Positions 43,531-52,435 of a stretch of DNA of 64,000 bases are shown one piece after another (position 1 is the first letter of the stretch; every line of letters starts with the position of its first letter). The DNA is taken from contig NZ_CP084622.1 of NCBI RefSeq assembly GCF_020422885.1, positions 3,677,001 through 3,741,000 of the forward strand. The letters are read 5' to 3'. The notes under the pieces are model-generated. The model was not told the DNA's origin, did not search any database, and worked only from the letters and a program-made list of their open reading frames with translations. Position numbers and translations under genes: made by a program. The stretch is from Mesobacillus sp. S13 (GTDB lineage Bacteria; Bacillota; Bacilli; Bacillales; Cytobacillaceae).

Positions 43531-44544
43531 CTAATCACTTCTGTTTCTTAATGCTTCCCTGTCAACATTTTGTGGAGGCTGTTCCATCCATCTGTTATTA
43601 ATCATTATTTTAATCCCGTCATTTGCATACTGAAGGATTTCAGTAACAAGTCTTGTGTAATGCCCGCCTAAATCCTTTCTTAAGCTTGCTCCAATTGCTG
43701 TTCCGTAGCCACCAACGCTGATCGCATCCAGACTGTTTGTTTGAAACATCATCAACTTATCTGAAAAAGGCGGATCAATGGATTGAGATATCGCAGAATC
43801 CCAGGTACTTGGAAGCGGGACTCCATCCTTTATTAATATTTCTCTAAAAACAGTTTCATGCTTAGCGGCTATTTCTGAACCTCTTTCCATATATTTTCTT
43901 ACCTCTGGTGATTGGGCTGTTTGAGAAAAACCAGCCAAAAAGGTTCTGCCAATGGAATTCGTCTCTGTATTTTTAGAAATATGAGCCAGTTCTACAGCAG
44001 TTAGTGGCCGATGTCTACCGATTAAACTGGATAAAAAGGATTCATCCTGAAGATATTCTGCTTTCTCCATTGGAGGAATTGTTGGCGAGCGCACGAATGT
44101 GCCTTTTTTTAAAAGCAAGTCACAAGAATCATTATACAGTTTCATAAATTTCTCTGATGTCTTCGAAAATAACTCTCTTACATCGTTCCTTGCCAAAACT
44201 TCGAGAAATGCTGCTGATGCCACCGTTCCTGCCGAAGCCATGTATTTAATATACCTTAATGCAAAAAGGTCAGAATACACTCGGCCTGCCTTTAAATTCA
44301 CATCCTCCTGGGTAAAACCAATTGGCAGTGCATGTTTATCTTTTTCAAAAAGGGTTTTGACTTGATCCACTACGAATTTACAATTTGATAACGCATCATT
44401 TATGATTTCCGTCATTGTGGTATCTTCATTTACCTTTGCAAAATGCTGTACGATGCAGTGAGCCATTGAATTTTGCATATACGCTCCCCACATGGCAGCA
44501 ACCTCTGATGAAGTCAATTGAGGGTTATGTTCCATTCTATTCAT
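43531..44544 (-). CDS. DUF3231 family protein
   Basis: A 337-residue protein with two tandem helical, ferritin-like-sized DUF3231 repeats (about 8-165 and 175-330), a family common in Bacillus and without known function. It lies between the IS element and ytmB, a place where B. subtilis has no gene as I recall, so it may have been inserted. AAGGAG stands 2 bases from ATG 44544 and 11 from ATG 44535 (MEHNPQL), so the second start is equally likely. Confidence 0.85.
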   Translation of the reverse strand: MNRMEHNPQLTSSEVAAMWGAYMQNSMAHCIVQHFAKVNEDTTMTEIINDALSNCKFVVDQVKTLFEKDKHALPIGFTQEDVNLKAGRVYSDLFALRYIKYMASAGTVASAAFLEVLARNDVRELFSKTSEKFMKLYNDSCDLLLKKGTFVRSPTIPPMEKAEYLQDESFLSSLIGRHRPLTAVELAHISKNTETNSIGRTFLAGFSQTAQSPEVRKYMERGSEIAAKHETVFREILIKDGVPLPSTWDSAISQSIDPPFSDKLMMFQTNSLDAISVGGYGTAIGASLRKDLGGHYTRLVTEILQYANDGIKIMINNRWMEQPPQNVDREALRNRSD

Positions 44545-44678
44545 AACTCCTTCTTTTTTCCTTATTTTTGCGCTAAAGAAGAGTTTATATTCGCTTGAGC
44601 TACTCCATTTACTTTTGCCAAGGAGTTATCAAAAACGGAACTTAGGAATGACTATTGTCTTCCTGTTTCAAAGAAAAA

Positions 44679-44700
44679 ACAGGGCACAAAACGCCCTGTT
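44679..44700 (-). terminator. Terminator of ytmB
   Basis: AACAGGGC (44679-44686) pairs with GCCCTGTT (44693-44700); the minus-strand tail is TTTTTTC. It starts at the last base of the stop codon. Confidence 0.88.
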
Positions 44701-44942
44701 TAATTGGTTGAATTTAATGAAACTAATTGATACGTAAGCGTTGTTGTTTTTTCTGTCCACTCTACTTTCGTGATGACACCTGTTCCTGTTAGGTCACCTT
44801 CGATTGTTTTTTTGACTTCTAGTGGAATATCAACAGGATAGAGCCTGTATCCTTCCTTGGTCAAAGAGAAGTAATTGTCTTCGAGACGCTTTTCCCGGCC
44901 CTTTGTGACAATCATTGTATTTAACTCTAATGGCATCCCCAT
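44700..44942 (-). CDS. ytmB: YtmB family protein (DUF2584)
   Basis: An 80-residue beta-rich cytosolic protein (MGMPLELNTMIVTKGREKRL onward) of the DUF2584 family; function unknown. ATG at 44942 has GAGGAG with a 9-base spacer; 12 upstream residues are dropped. In B. subtilis ytmB follows pckA directly, whereas here the IS and a DUF3231 gene intervene. Confidence 0.87.
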   Translation of the reverse strand: MGMPLELNTMIVTKGREKRLEDNYFSLTKEGYRLYPVDIPLEVKKTIEGDLTGTGVITKVEWTEKTTTLTYQLVSLNSTN

Positions 44943-44987
44943 TATAATCGCTCCTCTATTGTTCATCATAAACTTCACTTTATTTTA

Positions 44988-45776
44988 TCATTGTTGTTGG
45001 CGTGATTTCATCCAATTCGTTAAATCGTCGACAATTTTCCGGTTCATTACTGGCGGAAAGTAGTGTGTGTAGTCATCAAAATACCAGCTTTCAACAGGTG
45101 TGCCCAACTCCTTAAGCCTCTTTTCAATCCTGTAAGAGTGTTCAACCGACACATTGTGATCATTCCTGCCGTGGATTAGCAGCACCGGTGCCTTCAAGTT
45201 TTCCATATCATACAAAGGAGTCCTGAATTTATACCTGCCTGGTACCTTTTTCGGCGACCCGCCTATCACTCTTTTCATCATCCTGCGCAGGTCCTTTCTC
45301 TCTACATACGTTAAAAACATATCCGTTACCCCTCCCCAGGTAACAACAGACGCTGTTTCTGGAAATTTAATGGCGGTCAGCAATGCCATCAAACCGCCGC
45401 GTGAAAACCCGAAAACATGAATCCTAGTAACCCATGGCAAGGATTGAAGCAGTTCGAATCCGGCAAAGGCATCGACTCGGTCGTCGCCGCCAAAGTCCTC
45501 ATCCCCTTCTCCTCCCTGGTTCCCCCGATAAAAAGGTGCAAAAACCGTGAAGCCTTCTGACGCAAATTGTGCAATCCGGGCAGGTCGTACCTTTCCTACA
45601 TTTTTAATACCACCGCGCAGATACAAAAATCCTTCTGTCCCACTACCATCAACAGGTTTAGCCAGAAGACCCTTGACCCTCAGGCCGCTTGCATAATAGG
45701 TGACCAACTCCAGCTCGACAGCCGGATTGGGGGAAGGAAATTTATAAGCTGAGATTATTTGCCCGTCATTTTTCAA
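44988..45776 (-). CDS. ytmA: YtmA-like prolyl oligopeptidase-family hydrolase
   Basis: Alpha/beta hydrolase of 262 residues related to the S9 peptidase catalytic domain. The nucleophile elbow is GFSRGG (about 124-129) and the acid/His part is HGRNDHNVSVEHSYR ... DDYTHYFPP. Substrate unknown. TTG at 45776 is chosen since GAGGAG lies 8 bases upstream; the GTG at 45785 overlaps that site. It is followed 45 bases later by ytmB. Confidence 0.85.
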   Translation of the reverse strand: MKNDGQIISAYKFPSPNPAVELELVTYYASGLRVKGLLAKPVDGSGTEGFLYLRGGIKNVGKVRPARIAQFASEGFTVFAPFYRGNQGGEGDEDFGGDDRVDAFAGFELLQSLPWVTRIHVFGFSRGGLMALLTAIKFPETASVVTWGGVTDMFLTYVERKDLRRMMKRVIGGSPKKVPGRYKFRTPLYDMENLKAPVLLIHGRNDHNVSVEHSYRIEKRLKELGTPVESWYFDDYTHYFPPVMNRKIVDDLTNWMKSRQQQ

Positions 45777-45893
45777 CGTTAACACTCCTCATATATGAAT
45801 TTTTCCAAATTTGGTTCCTGGGCATTCACACATTTTTAGATGATTCCATACGATACTGTAAGCCCATTATAAGACAGATTTTTAGGAGGCATC

Positions 45894-46892
45894 ATGATGA
45901 AAAAATGGTTCAAAGCTGGTTTTGCTTTATTTTTGATTGCTGTACTTATTATACCTCTTGCAGCCTGCGGTCAAGACAAGGTACAGACTGTCAAAGTTGC
46001 TGAGGTGACACGTTCAATCTTCTATGCTCCACAATATGTTGCCCTTGAAAAGGGATTTTTTGAAGATGAAGGTTTAGAAATTGAGCTGACAACTACTTGG
46101 GGCGGTGACAAGACGATGACCGCCGTGCTGTCGAATGCAGCGGATGTTGCGCTCGTTGGTTCGGAAACTTCCATCTATGTGTATGCTCAGGGTTCAAACG
46201 ATCCTGTCATTAACTTTGCCCAGCTCACGCAAACCGATGGCACATTCCTTGTTTCCAGGGAAAAAATAGATGATTTCTCTTGGGACCAGTTAAAAGGGTC
46301 CACCTATCTCGGTCAGCGTACAGGCGGAATGCCGCAAATGGTCGGTGAATTCGTGCTAAAGAAACACGGTATCGATCCAAAGGCAGACTTAGAAATGATC
46401 CAAAATATTGATTACGCGAACATTCCAAATGCCTTTGCTTCCGGTACAGGAGACTTTGTCCAGCTATTCGAACCGCAAGCTAGCTTATTCGAAAAAGAAG
46501 GTAAAGGCCATATTGTCGCTTCGTTCGGAACCGAGTCTGGTCATGTACCATATACCACATTTATGTCGAAACAAAGCTATATGAAAAAAAATCCAGAAAC
46601 AATTGAAAAGTTCACTCGTGCTATCTATAAGGCGCAGCAATGGGTAGAGTCCCACAGTTCAAAAGAAACCGCGGAAGTAATCCAGGAGTATTTTAAAGAT
46701 ACAGATTTAACGCTTATCGAGACAGTAGTTGACCGCTATAAGAGCCAAGGTTCCTATGCGACAGACCCGATTTTGGATGAGAGTGAATGGAAGAACCTGC
46801 AGGATATCATGGATGAAGCAGGGGAACTTCCTAAGGAAGTCAGCCATGGCACATTAGTCAATACTGAGGTCGCCAAAGAAGTCATGAAATAA
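45894..46892 (+). CDS. ytlA: ABC transporter substrate-binding lipoprotein (YtlA, NMT1/THI5-like)
   Basis: Extracellular solute-binding lipoprotein of 332 residues with lipobox LAACG (Cys about 25). It belongs to the SsuA/THI5-like family that binds sulfonates, nitrate or thiamine precursors (FYAPQYVALEKGFFEDEGLE near the N-terminus). AGGAGG precedes the ATG. First gene of an ABC operon with an ATPase and a permease; the ligand is unknown. Confidence 0.9.
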   Translation: MMKKWFKAGFALFLIAVLIIPLAACGQDKVQTVKVAEVTRSIFYAPQYVALEKGFFEDEGLEIELTTTWGGDKTMTAVLSNAADVALVGSETSIYVYAQGSNDPVINFAQLTQTDGTFLVSREKIDDFSWDQLKGSTYLGQRTGGMPQMVGEFVLKKHGIDPKADLEMIQNIDYANIPNAFASGTGDFVQLFEPQASLFEKEGKGHIVASFGTESGHVPYTTFMSKQSYMKKNPETIEKFTRAIYKAQQWVESHSSKETAEVIQEYFKDTDLTLIETVVDRYKSQGSYATDPILDESEWKNLQDIMDEAGELPKEVSHGTLVNTEVAKEVMK

Positions 46893-46909
46893 CAGGAGGT
46901 TGCAGCCAA

Positions 46910-47686
46910 ATGGACTTTTTGACATTAAGAGGGATTCATCACACTTATTTTACAAAAACATCTGCTGTCACTGCACTGAATGATATTTCACTCGATGTCC
47001 AGGAAGGAGAGTTCGTATCCTTCCTGGGTCCGAGCGGCTGCGGCAAAACAACACTGCTTTCAATTATCGCAGGGTTGATTGAACCCTCGGATGGACAGGT
47101 AAAACTGGAAGGTAAAACTGTCAAGGATGCTGCGAATCAAACAGGATATATGCTGCAGCAGGATTATTTGTTTCCTTGGAAAACGATTGAGGAAAATATC
47201 TTTCTTGGCTTGAAGATTAGCGGGACTTTGGAGGATTCAAAAAAAGAAGAGGTTATATCGCTGCTAAGGCAAATGGGTTTGGAAAACGTAGAAAAACTGT
47301 ATCCAAAACAGCTGTCAGGCGGGATGCGCCAGCGTGTGGCACTTGTTCGTACACTGGCAACAGAGCCTAAACTGCTTATGCTCGACGAACCTTTTTCCGC
47401 ACTGGATTACCAAACGAAATTAAAGCTTGAGGACCTGGTTTCAACCACATTCAAGACATTCGGGAAAACAGCGATTCTCGTTACACACGATATCGGAGAA
47501 GCGATTGCAATGAGCGATAGGATCTTCCTGTTCTCACCAAGGCCAGGACGCTTGCATAGAACTTTTGATATTCCAGAAGAGCTAAGAAACTTGAGACCTT
47601 TTGAGGCTAGGAACCACCCATTGTATAATGAACTGTTCCAAACAATATGGAAGGAGTTGGAATCGATTGAACCAGAAGCAAACTGA
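46910..47686 (+). CDS. ytlC: ABC transporter ATPase (YtlC)
   Basis: Nitrate/sulfonate/taurine-type ABC ATPase of 258 residues: Walker [10 protein letters not shown] (about 40-48), signature LSGGMRQR (about 133), Walker [13 protein letters not shown], switch His in LVTHD. AGGAGG precedes the ATG. It energises the permease that follows; the permease start lies inside its last codons. Confidence 0.93.
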   Translation: MDFLTLRGIHHTYFTKTSAVTALNDISLDVQEGEFVSFLGPSGCGKTTLLSIIAGLIEPSDGQVKLEGKTVKDAANQTGYMLQQDYLFPWKTIEENIFLGLKISGTLEDSKKEEVISLLRQMGLENVEKLYPKQLSGGMRQRVALVRTLATEPKLLMLDEPFSALDYQTKLKLEDLVSTTFKTFGKTAILVTHDIGEAIAMSDRIFLFSPRPGRLHRTFDIPEELRNLRPFEARNHPLYNELFQTIWKELESIEPEAN

Positions 47687-48473
47687 ACTCCTCCATCAAG
47701 AGTATCTTAAAAAATTAAGCAGAGAGCGAAAAACGGTCCGTATCTATCAATTGCTGATTTTCATTGCCTTTTTTGCTCTGTGGGAAATCTCAAGCCAGCA
47801 GAAATGGATCGACCCTCTCCTATTCAGTTCGCCGTCAAAAATATGGAATATGTTAATTGAGAAGACAATGGATGGGTCACTGGCAGTTAACCTTGGAGTC
47901 ACATTGGCTGAAACCGTACTTGGGTTTATTCTCGGTACACTCGCAGGTACGATACTCGCAGCAATATTGTGGTGGTCCCCGTTGCTTTCCAAGATTTTGG
48001 ATCCATATCTCGTAATTTTGAATTCAATGCCAAAGGTTGCTCTTGGCCCAATTTTGATTGTTGCGCTCGGAACCAACATGACCTCCATCATAGCGATGGG
48101 AGCGATCATCTCCGTGATCATCACGACAATTGTTGTTTATACCGCTTTTAAAGAGGTTGACCCAAACTATCTGAAGGTGCTTCAGACATTTGGAGCTACA
48201 AGGACGCAATGCTTCAGGGAGGCAATCTTGCCAGCTTCCTTCCCGACCATCATTTCGACCTTGAAAGTGAATGTCGGGTTGTCCTGGGTTGGAGTCATTG
48301 TCGGAGAATTCCTCGTTTCCGCCCGAGGCCTTGGATATATGATCATCTACGGTTTCCAGGTTTTCAATTTCACGCTCGTCTATTTATCGCTTCTTGTCAT
48401 CGCATTGTTTGCCACGGTGATGTATCAGTTGGTCGAACTGCTCGAAAAGAAACTGATCAAAAGCGACCAGTAA
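47667..48473 (+). CDS. ytlD: ABC transporter permease (YtlD)
   Basis: BPD-type permease of 268 residues with about six membrane segments and the EAA loop ([25 protein letters not shown]). TTG at 47667 is used because AAGGAG lies 10 bases upstream and the product then starts with a typical soluble N-terminus (MNQKQTELL). It overlaps ytlC by 20 bases, so the two are coupled. Confidence 0.9.
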   Translation: MNQKQTELLHQEYLKKLSRERKTVRIYQLLIFIAFFALWEISSQQKWIDPLLFSSPSKIWNMLIEKTMDGSLAVNLGVTLAETVLGFILGTLAGTILAAILWWSPLLSKILDPYLVILNSMPKVALGPILIVALGTNMTSIIAMGAIISVIITTIVVYTAFKEVDPNYLKVLQTFGATRTQCFREAILPASFPTIISTLKVNVGLSWVGVIVGEFLVSARGLGYMIIYGFQVFNFTLVYLSLLVIALFATVMYQLVELLEKKLIKSDQ

Positions 48474-48497
48474 AGAAGCCGGGAGGTCCGGCTTCTT
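48473..48497 (+). terminator. Terminator of the ytlA-ytlC-ytlD operon
   Basis: AAGAAGCCGG (48473-48482) pairs with CCGGCTTCTT (48488-48497), followed by TTTT. Confidence 0.9.
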
Positions 48498-48540
48498 TTT
48501 TAGTTTTAAAATGGGTGCTTATTTAGAATTAGTCGTGACA

Positions 48541-48672
48541 GCGCCAATAAATTTAAATTATCGCCAATAAAGTTGTGAACTTCGCCAATAAAATCAGATT
48601 TTCGCCAATAAAGTTGTGAACTTCGCCAATAAAATCAGGTTTTCGTCAATAAAGTGTACTTCGCTAATAGGA
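48541..48672. repeat. Tandem array C: seven 20-21-bp units
   Basis: CGCCAATA or a variant begins at 48542, 48562, 48583, 48603, 48624, 48644 and 48662, steps of 20, 21, 20, 21, 20, 18. Units alternate between an AGTTGTGAACTT and an AATCAGATTTT tail, giving a 41-bp higher-order period. It lies between convergent ytlD and ytkD, where 48498-48778 has no gene. Confidence 0.9.
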
Positions 48673-48778
48673 TCCGCCATTAAACTGATGTTGGCGCGCA
48701 CAGTTACTGGATTTATTTTAACAATAACAACTAAATAGCGGCGATATTCCAAGAGTGGCCTACTCTTTTCATTGATTT

Positions 48779-49237
48779 TCACCTTAAAAATTCAAGGCTA
48801 TGCTTCATTACATCGTCTTTCATGATAAAACTGTACTCGTCTTTCATTCTTTCCAACAGCATATCTCCACCCACCAGTACTGGGCCGCCGGTTTCCATGT
48901 AGTCTTCCTGCTGCACAATCTTTTCTGCTTCTCCATAAAAGATTCTTTTAACAAACGAACCTTCTTCATCACTCACCTGATACTCACCAATACTGACAAG
49001 CCTGCTTAGGATTGCGCCCGTCTCCTCCATAACCTCACGTCGGGCTGCGTCCTCCAGAGTTTCGCCTGTTTCCATTTTGCCGCCTGGAAACTCAAGACCT
49101 CTGACACTATGATTGGTCAAAAGCCATTTCCCCTGATATTTACAAATGACCAGCACATGGCGCGCACTTTTTTCAAAGGCGTTTTCCTGAAAGCATAAAA
49201 TTACATCTCCGCCGTTCCTATCTTTAAACTTCTCCAT
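48779..49237 (-). CDS. ytkD: Nudix hydrolase YtkD (nucleotide / RNA 5' pyrophosphohydrolase)
   Basis: A 152-residue Nudix enzyme. The Nudix box is GGKMETGETLEDAARREVMEETGA (about 52-75), with all catalytic Glu residues present. B. subtilis YtkD sanitises oxidised (8-oxo) nucleotides and has been described as an RNA pyrophosphohydrolase. GGGGAGAG precedes the ATG. Position near dps is conserved. Confidence 0.92.
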   Translation of the reverse strand: MEKFKDRNGGDVILCFQENAFEKSARHVLVICKYQGKWLLTNHSVRGLEFPGGKMETGETLEDAARREVMEETGAILSRLVSIGEYQVSDEEGSFVKRIFYGEAEKIVQQEDYMETGGPVLVGGDMLLERMKDEYSFIMKDDVMKHSLEFLR

Positions 49238-49298
49238 GAAAACTCTCCCCGCCTTTAATTCATGTCCTAATTATATAGAAAATCAGAAAATGAATAAA

Positions 49299-49318
49299 CC
49301 GCAGACGATTGTCTGCGG
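49299..49318 (-). terminator. Terminator after the gene at 49324-49644
   Basis: CCGCAGAC (49299-49306) pairs with GTCTGCGG (49311-49318); TTTATTCATTTTC follows on the minus strand. Confidence 0.8.
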
Positions 49319-49323
49319 CTGCT

Positions 49324-49644
49324 CTATTTTTCAGGAAGGATTCCCATGCTTTCAATGTGGTTCCTGGCTTCTTCGTCACCAAGTTTATGAATCATTTCAT
49401 ATGTTTGGATCAGCTGTCTGTCGAGGGCGTCATTTTCACGGTCATAGTGATACTGGACATACGGAACATGCGCTCTCATGAAATTTTGCCAGCCTGTGGA
49501 GTGGCTCTGGTCAAATATTTCTCTCAATGCGGTGATTTCCTCGTCATTTGCCTCAATTTTAAAATTCCATGGAGATGCAGTTGATTCGCGTGAAATATGG
49601 CCTTCACTGATGTTGATGTAATATGTTTTTTTGCCTTCTGGCAT
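49324..49644 (-). CDS. Conserved Bacillus protein, function unknown (YtkC region)
   Basis: A 106-residue cytosolic protein (MPEGKKTYYINISEGHISRE onward) with no motif I can link to an activity. The segment HVPYVQYHYDRENDALDRQL and the His-containing Trp/Phe-rich N-terminal half look well folded. ATG at 49644 is chosen for GAGGTGAGG upstream. It lies between ytkD and dps, where B. subtilis has ytkC; I do not assert orthology. Confidence 0.75.
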   Translation of the reverse strand: MPEGKKTYYINISEGHISRESTASPWNFKIEANDEEITALREIFDQSHSTGWQNFMRAHVPYVQYHYDRENDALDRQLIQTYEMIHKLGDEEARNHIESMGILPEK

Positions 49645-49896
49645 ATGCCTCACCTCAAGGATATCGTTCCCTGCGTCTATATTCGTTTATACTGAATATC
49701 TATAAAATAAATAATTTTTTCTGCCCTCCAAATTACTCTTAGAGTTGTCTGTATGTTAAAATTAGACCAAATATAGATATAAGCATACAGCGCACCCAAT
49801 AGGGAAATACTTCAATTTCAAGGCATAATTTTTCCATTGGAGGGTATTAAATAAGTATAAGGAATTATGGACGATCAAGAAGGAGAGGTGAAATTC

Positions 49897-50154
49897 ATGA
49901 AACTGATTGATGAGCTATACGAACTATACCGCAATAAATTGACCGGTGATGAAGAGGATATCGATATGCTCGCTTTTGCCTTCCTTGAAGAAATGAGCCG
50001 AGAAGACTTGTTGAAGATCATCCAGGACCTTGATAAGCAGGAGCTTTATGATTTGATGGGGCTTTATTTGATCGAGAGCTTGAAAGGAAAGTTTGCCCAG
50101 GACGATTTCGGCGCTCGCTCTGTTAATTCATATCCTTCCAGGAATGTGCACTAA
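49897..50154 (+). CDS. Small acidic helical protein (DUF6154-like)
   Basis: An 85-residue acidic, Leu-rich protein (MKLIDELYELYRNKLTGDEE onward, then EEMSREDLLKIIQDLDKQEL) that should be all-helical; function unknown. ATG at 49897 has AGGAGAGGTG upstream. A good terminator follows. I recall it as a Bacillus family annotated DUF6154; this is from memory. Confidence 0.8.
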   Translation: MKLIDELYELYRNKLTGDEEDIDMLAFAFLEEMSREDLLKIIQDLDKQELYDLMGLYLIESLKGKFAQDDFGARSVNSYPSRNVH

Positions 50155-50178
50155 TCCTTACAATAACCATACATATAT

Positions 50179-50200
50179 AACCGGCTGAGGCCGGTTTTTC
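50179..50200 (+). terminator. Terminator of the gene at 49897-50154
   Basis: AACCGGC and GCCGGTT with loop TGAG, followed by TTTCTTTTT. Confidence 0.88.
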
Positions 50201-50250
50201 TTTTTGCCCATCATTCGCCTCCACACAGACAATCTTTCCAACCATGAAAA

Positions 50251-50275
50251 AAACTGGCCACGCAGGCCAGCTTTC
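50251..50275 (-). terminator. Terminator of dps
   Basis: AAACTGGCC pairs with GGCCAGCTTT around loop ACGCA; the minus-strand tail is TTTTTTTCAT. Confidence 0.8.
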
Positions 50276-50284
50276 CCTATATCC

Positions 50285-50725
50285 TTATCCAAGATAAGCC
50301 TTGAACATCCACATATGTTTGCGCAGACTCATTTTTACCTCTGTCATCATATCGGCTGTAGCTGTATCTTCTGCTTTTTCTGCAAGTTCAATTGCGCTAT
50401 GGAGCTCGTCCACAATGGTAGCAAAGTCATCGTGCAATTGCTGGACCATTTCTTCTTCATTTTCAGACCCTGTTGCTTCTTTCACTGAAGACAGTTCAAG
50501 ATATTCCTTAAGAGTGGCAACTGGTTTTCCTTCCAATGCGAGAATTCTTTCAGCGAATTCATCGATAATTGTCGCCGCTTCGTTATAAAGCTCTTCAAAT
50601 TTCGTATGGAGCGTGAAGAAATGACGGCCTTTCACATACCAGTGATAGTTATGAAGCTTCGTGTAAAGTACCGTCCAGTTCGCAACCTGCTTGTTCACTG
50701 CTTGGATTAAATCTGTTTGTGCCAT
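50285..50725 (-). CDS. dps: Dps/MrgA-family DNA-protecting ferritin
   Basis: A 146-residue mini-ferritin that binds DNA and oxidises iron with peroxide. The intersubunit ferroxidase ligands are seen in KLHNYHWYVKGRHFFTLHTKFEELYNE (about 22-48) and IDEFAERILAL. ATG at 50725 follows GGGAGG. No convincing PerR box was found upstream; a sigma-B promoter is known in B. subtilis but I cannot point to one here. Confidence 0.94.
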   Translation of the reverse strand: MAQTDLIQAVNKQVANWTVLYTKLHNYHWYVKGRHFFTLHTKFEELYNEAATIIDEFAERILALEGKPVATLKEYLELSSVKEATGSENEEEMVQQLHDDFATIVDELHSAIELAEKAEDTATADMMTEVKMSLRKHMWMFKAYLG

Positions 50726-50858
50726 TTTTATTTCATCCTCCCTTTTAGTCATAGATTATATTCCCCTTCCAGCTTCATAAAAAACATACTGGCAGCAACT
50801 TTTTTCCTACCACTGAAAAGAAAATGCTACAATAATTTTGAGCAAAGGAGGCCTTTTT

Positions 50859-51026
50859 ATGTATACCGTTTTGATTATCTCAGTCATTATCGTTATCATT
50901 GTTTTAATATTAAGCGTAGTCACTACTTCTAAGGCATATCAGTTTAAGCATACGGTCGACCCGATTGACAACAACGACAGCCATGAAGCTGCTGCTGAAG
51001 CAAAAGCTCATGATGAAAACAAATAA
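50859..51026 (+). CDS. ytzI: YtzI-like small membrane protein
   Basis: A 55-residue protein: an N-terminal membrane helix (MYTVLIISVIIVIIVLILSV) and a hydrophilic Asp/Glu/Lys tail (KAYQFKHTVDPIDNNDSHEA). ATG at 50859 has AAAGGAGG upstream, and a strong terminator overlaps the stop. It matches the small ytzI product found next to dps in B. subtilis. Function unknown. Confidence 0.82.
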   Translation: MYTVLIISVIIVIIVLILSVVTTSKAYQFKHTVDPIDNNDSHEAAAEAKAHDENK

Positions 51027-51052
51027 AAAGGAGCTGCAATCAGCTCCTTTTT
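51025..51052 (+). terminator. Terminator of ytzI
   Basis: Perfect stem AAAAAGGAGCTG / CAGCTCCTTTTT with loop CAAT. Confidence 0.92.
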
Positions 51053-51075
51053 AAGATTTGCTCTGTTAAACTAGG

Positions 51076-51328
51076 CTGTTGATTTTCGTTCCAGGCGCTT
51101 CGCTTTCCGCGGGGAAGAATAATGAAAAATCCCGAAAGCCGGCTTTTTCATAAACCAATTCTTCCTTGCAGTAGGGGAGCCTCCTCGGCGCTTTATGCGC
51201 CTGGGGGGTCTCCCCATGACTTGCTCATCCCGCAGGACATTGATTGAGCTTCCTCGAACATGCCCACGCACGATGGAAATGCGTTAGCATTTTCTGAGGA
51301 GTCTTCGCGCCTTCACTACAATCAACAG
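51076..51328. repeat. Dispersed palindromic-ended repeat element, 253 bp
   Basis: Bounded by the inverted 9-mers CTGTTGATT (51076-51084) and AATCAACAG (51320-51328). Inside are the segments GGCGCTTCGCTTTCCGCGGG, GAGCCTCCTCGGCGC and GCCTGGGGGGTCTCCCC, which I recall as a very common intergenic repeat in Bacillus relatives, plus an inverted pair GGGGAAGAAT...ATTCTTCCTTG. It fills the gap between ytzI and yidD. No transposase is encoded. Confidence 0.75.
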
Positions 51329-51391
51329 GGCTTTAAAACCAACATTGGCTATAACCATGCCTATGATTTATAGAAGGGATGAAAACCAACC

Positions 51392-51646
51392 ATGCTAAAA
51401 AAAGCATTCATCGGCATCATACGTTTTTATCAAGTTGTCATATCGCCATTGAAGCCGCCTACGTGCCGATTTTATCCGACATGCTCCCATTACGGACTTG
51501 AAGCAATTACAAGGTTTGGACCTATCAAAGGCGGATGGCTGACGATTGTACGAATCCTTAAATGCCAGCCCTTCCATCCAGGCGGCATGGACCCGGTACC
51601 TGAAGAGTGGCCATCAAAGAAAAAGATTAAAGCTCATAACCATTGA
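51392..51646 (+). CDS. yidD: YidD-family membrane protein insertion factor
   Basis: An 84-residue protein with the YidD signature [20 protein letters not shown] (about 19-38) and KCQPFHPGG. It assists YidC-dependent insertion of membrane proteins through an amphipathic helix at the inner membrane face. AAGGGATG precedes the ATG. B. subtilis equivalent is ytjA, in the same region. Confidence 0.95.
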   Translation: MLKKAFIGIIRFYQVVISPLKPPTCRFYPTCSHYGLEAITRFGPIKGGWLTIVRILKCQPFHPGGMDPVPEEWPSKKKIKAHNH

Positions 51647-51648
51647 TG

Positions 51649-52212
51649 TTATTTTTCATAGCCATCGATCACTTGGTCAAGCCTTCCCGTTGAAGGATCG
51701 ATCACCAATCCATGAACCGGAACATCCTTAGGCATCAAGGGATGGTTTTTAACGATTTCGACACTGTGGGCAACGCTGTCCTTGACGTTATCAAAACCAT
51801 GAAGCCATTCCTTTACGTCTATTCCGGAGTAATTCAATGTATTCAGCATGTCATCGGTAACCCCGCGCTTTTTCATTCCTTCTATCACGATATCGGGCTT
51901 CATCCCGCTCATGCCACAATCATAATGGCCAATGATTGCCACTTCTTCTGCTTGCAGCTGATAAACTGCAACAAGCAAACTTCTCATGATACTCCCGAAC
52001 GGGTGCATGATCAGGGCACCTGCATTCTTGACAACTTTCACATCTCCATTGCGAATATTCAAAGCCCTCGGTAAAAGTTCAACAAGCCTTGTATCCATAC
52101 AAGTCAAAATAACCATTTTTTTATTCGGAAATTTAGTAGTGGTGAATTCTTCATATTTCTTTTCTGATACGAACTTTTCATTGAAATCAAGAATTTCATC
52201 AAGCATTCTCAT
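51649..52212 (-). CDS. ytiB: Beta-carbonic anhydrase (YtiB-like)
   Basis: Zinc enzyme of 187 residues that hydrates carbon dioxide to bicarbonate. Zinc ligands are visible in LTCMDTRLV (Cys about 38, with Asp-Arg dyad) and GHYDCGM (His about 96, Cys about 99). GAGGAG precedes ATG 52212. Convergent with yidD, the stop codons being nearly adjacent. Confidence 0.93.
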   Translation of the reverse strand: MRMLDEILDFNEKFVSEKKYEEFTTTKFPNKKMVILTCMDTRLVELLPRALNIRNGDVKVVKNAGALIMHPFGSIMRSLLVAVYQLQAEEVAIIGHYDCGMSGMKPDIVIEGMKKRGVTDDMLNTLNYSGIDVKEWLHGFDNVKDSVAHSVEIVKNHPLMPKDVPVHGLVIDPSTGRLDQVIDGYEK

Positions 52213-52327
52213 CTATTATCTCTCCTCTTAAAAATGTTTCTTTCTAATAGAATACCTTAAACTGATTCGGAACCAAAATGTTTTACTTGATTTTGTTCTC
52301 ATCCTTTTGTATGATACAGAAGGTAAA

Positions 52328-52342
52328 TCGTAACCATTACGA
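52328..52342. promoter_or_regulatory. Zur box upstream of the zinc-binding lipoprotein
   Basis: TCGTAACCATTACGA, matching the 7-1-7 Zur consensus TCGTAATNATTACGA at 13 of 14 arm positions. A half site (TCGTAATGA) at 52400-52408 lies nearer the gene. Confidence 0.88.
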
Positions 52343-52435
52343 ATTAATATTTTTCCCTATGATTAGAAAAATAATAACAAATAAACTCCTATATCTAAAT
52401 CGTAATGAGTCCGTTTTGACTAACAGGAGGCATAT

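Noticed and set aside
50726..50858. PerR box upstream of dps
   Set aside because: Only loose AT-rich similarity to TTATAATNATTATAA; no acceptable match found.
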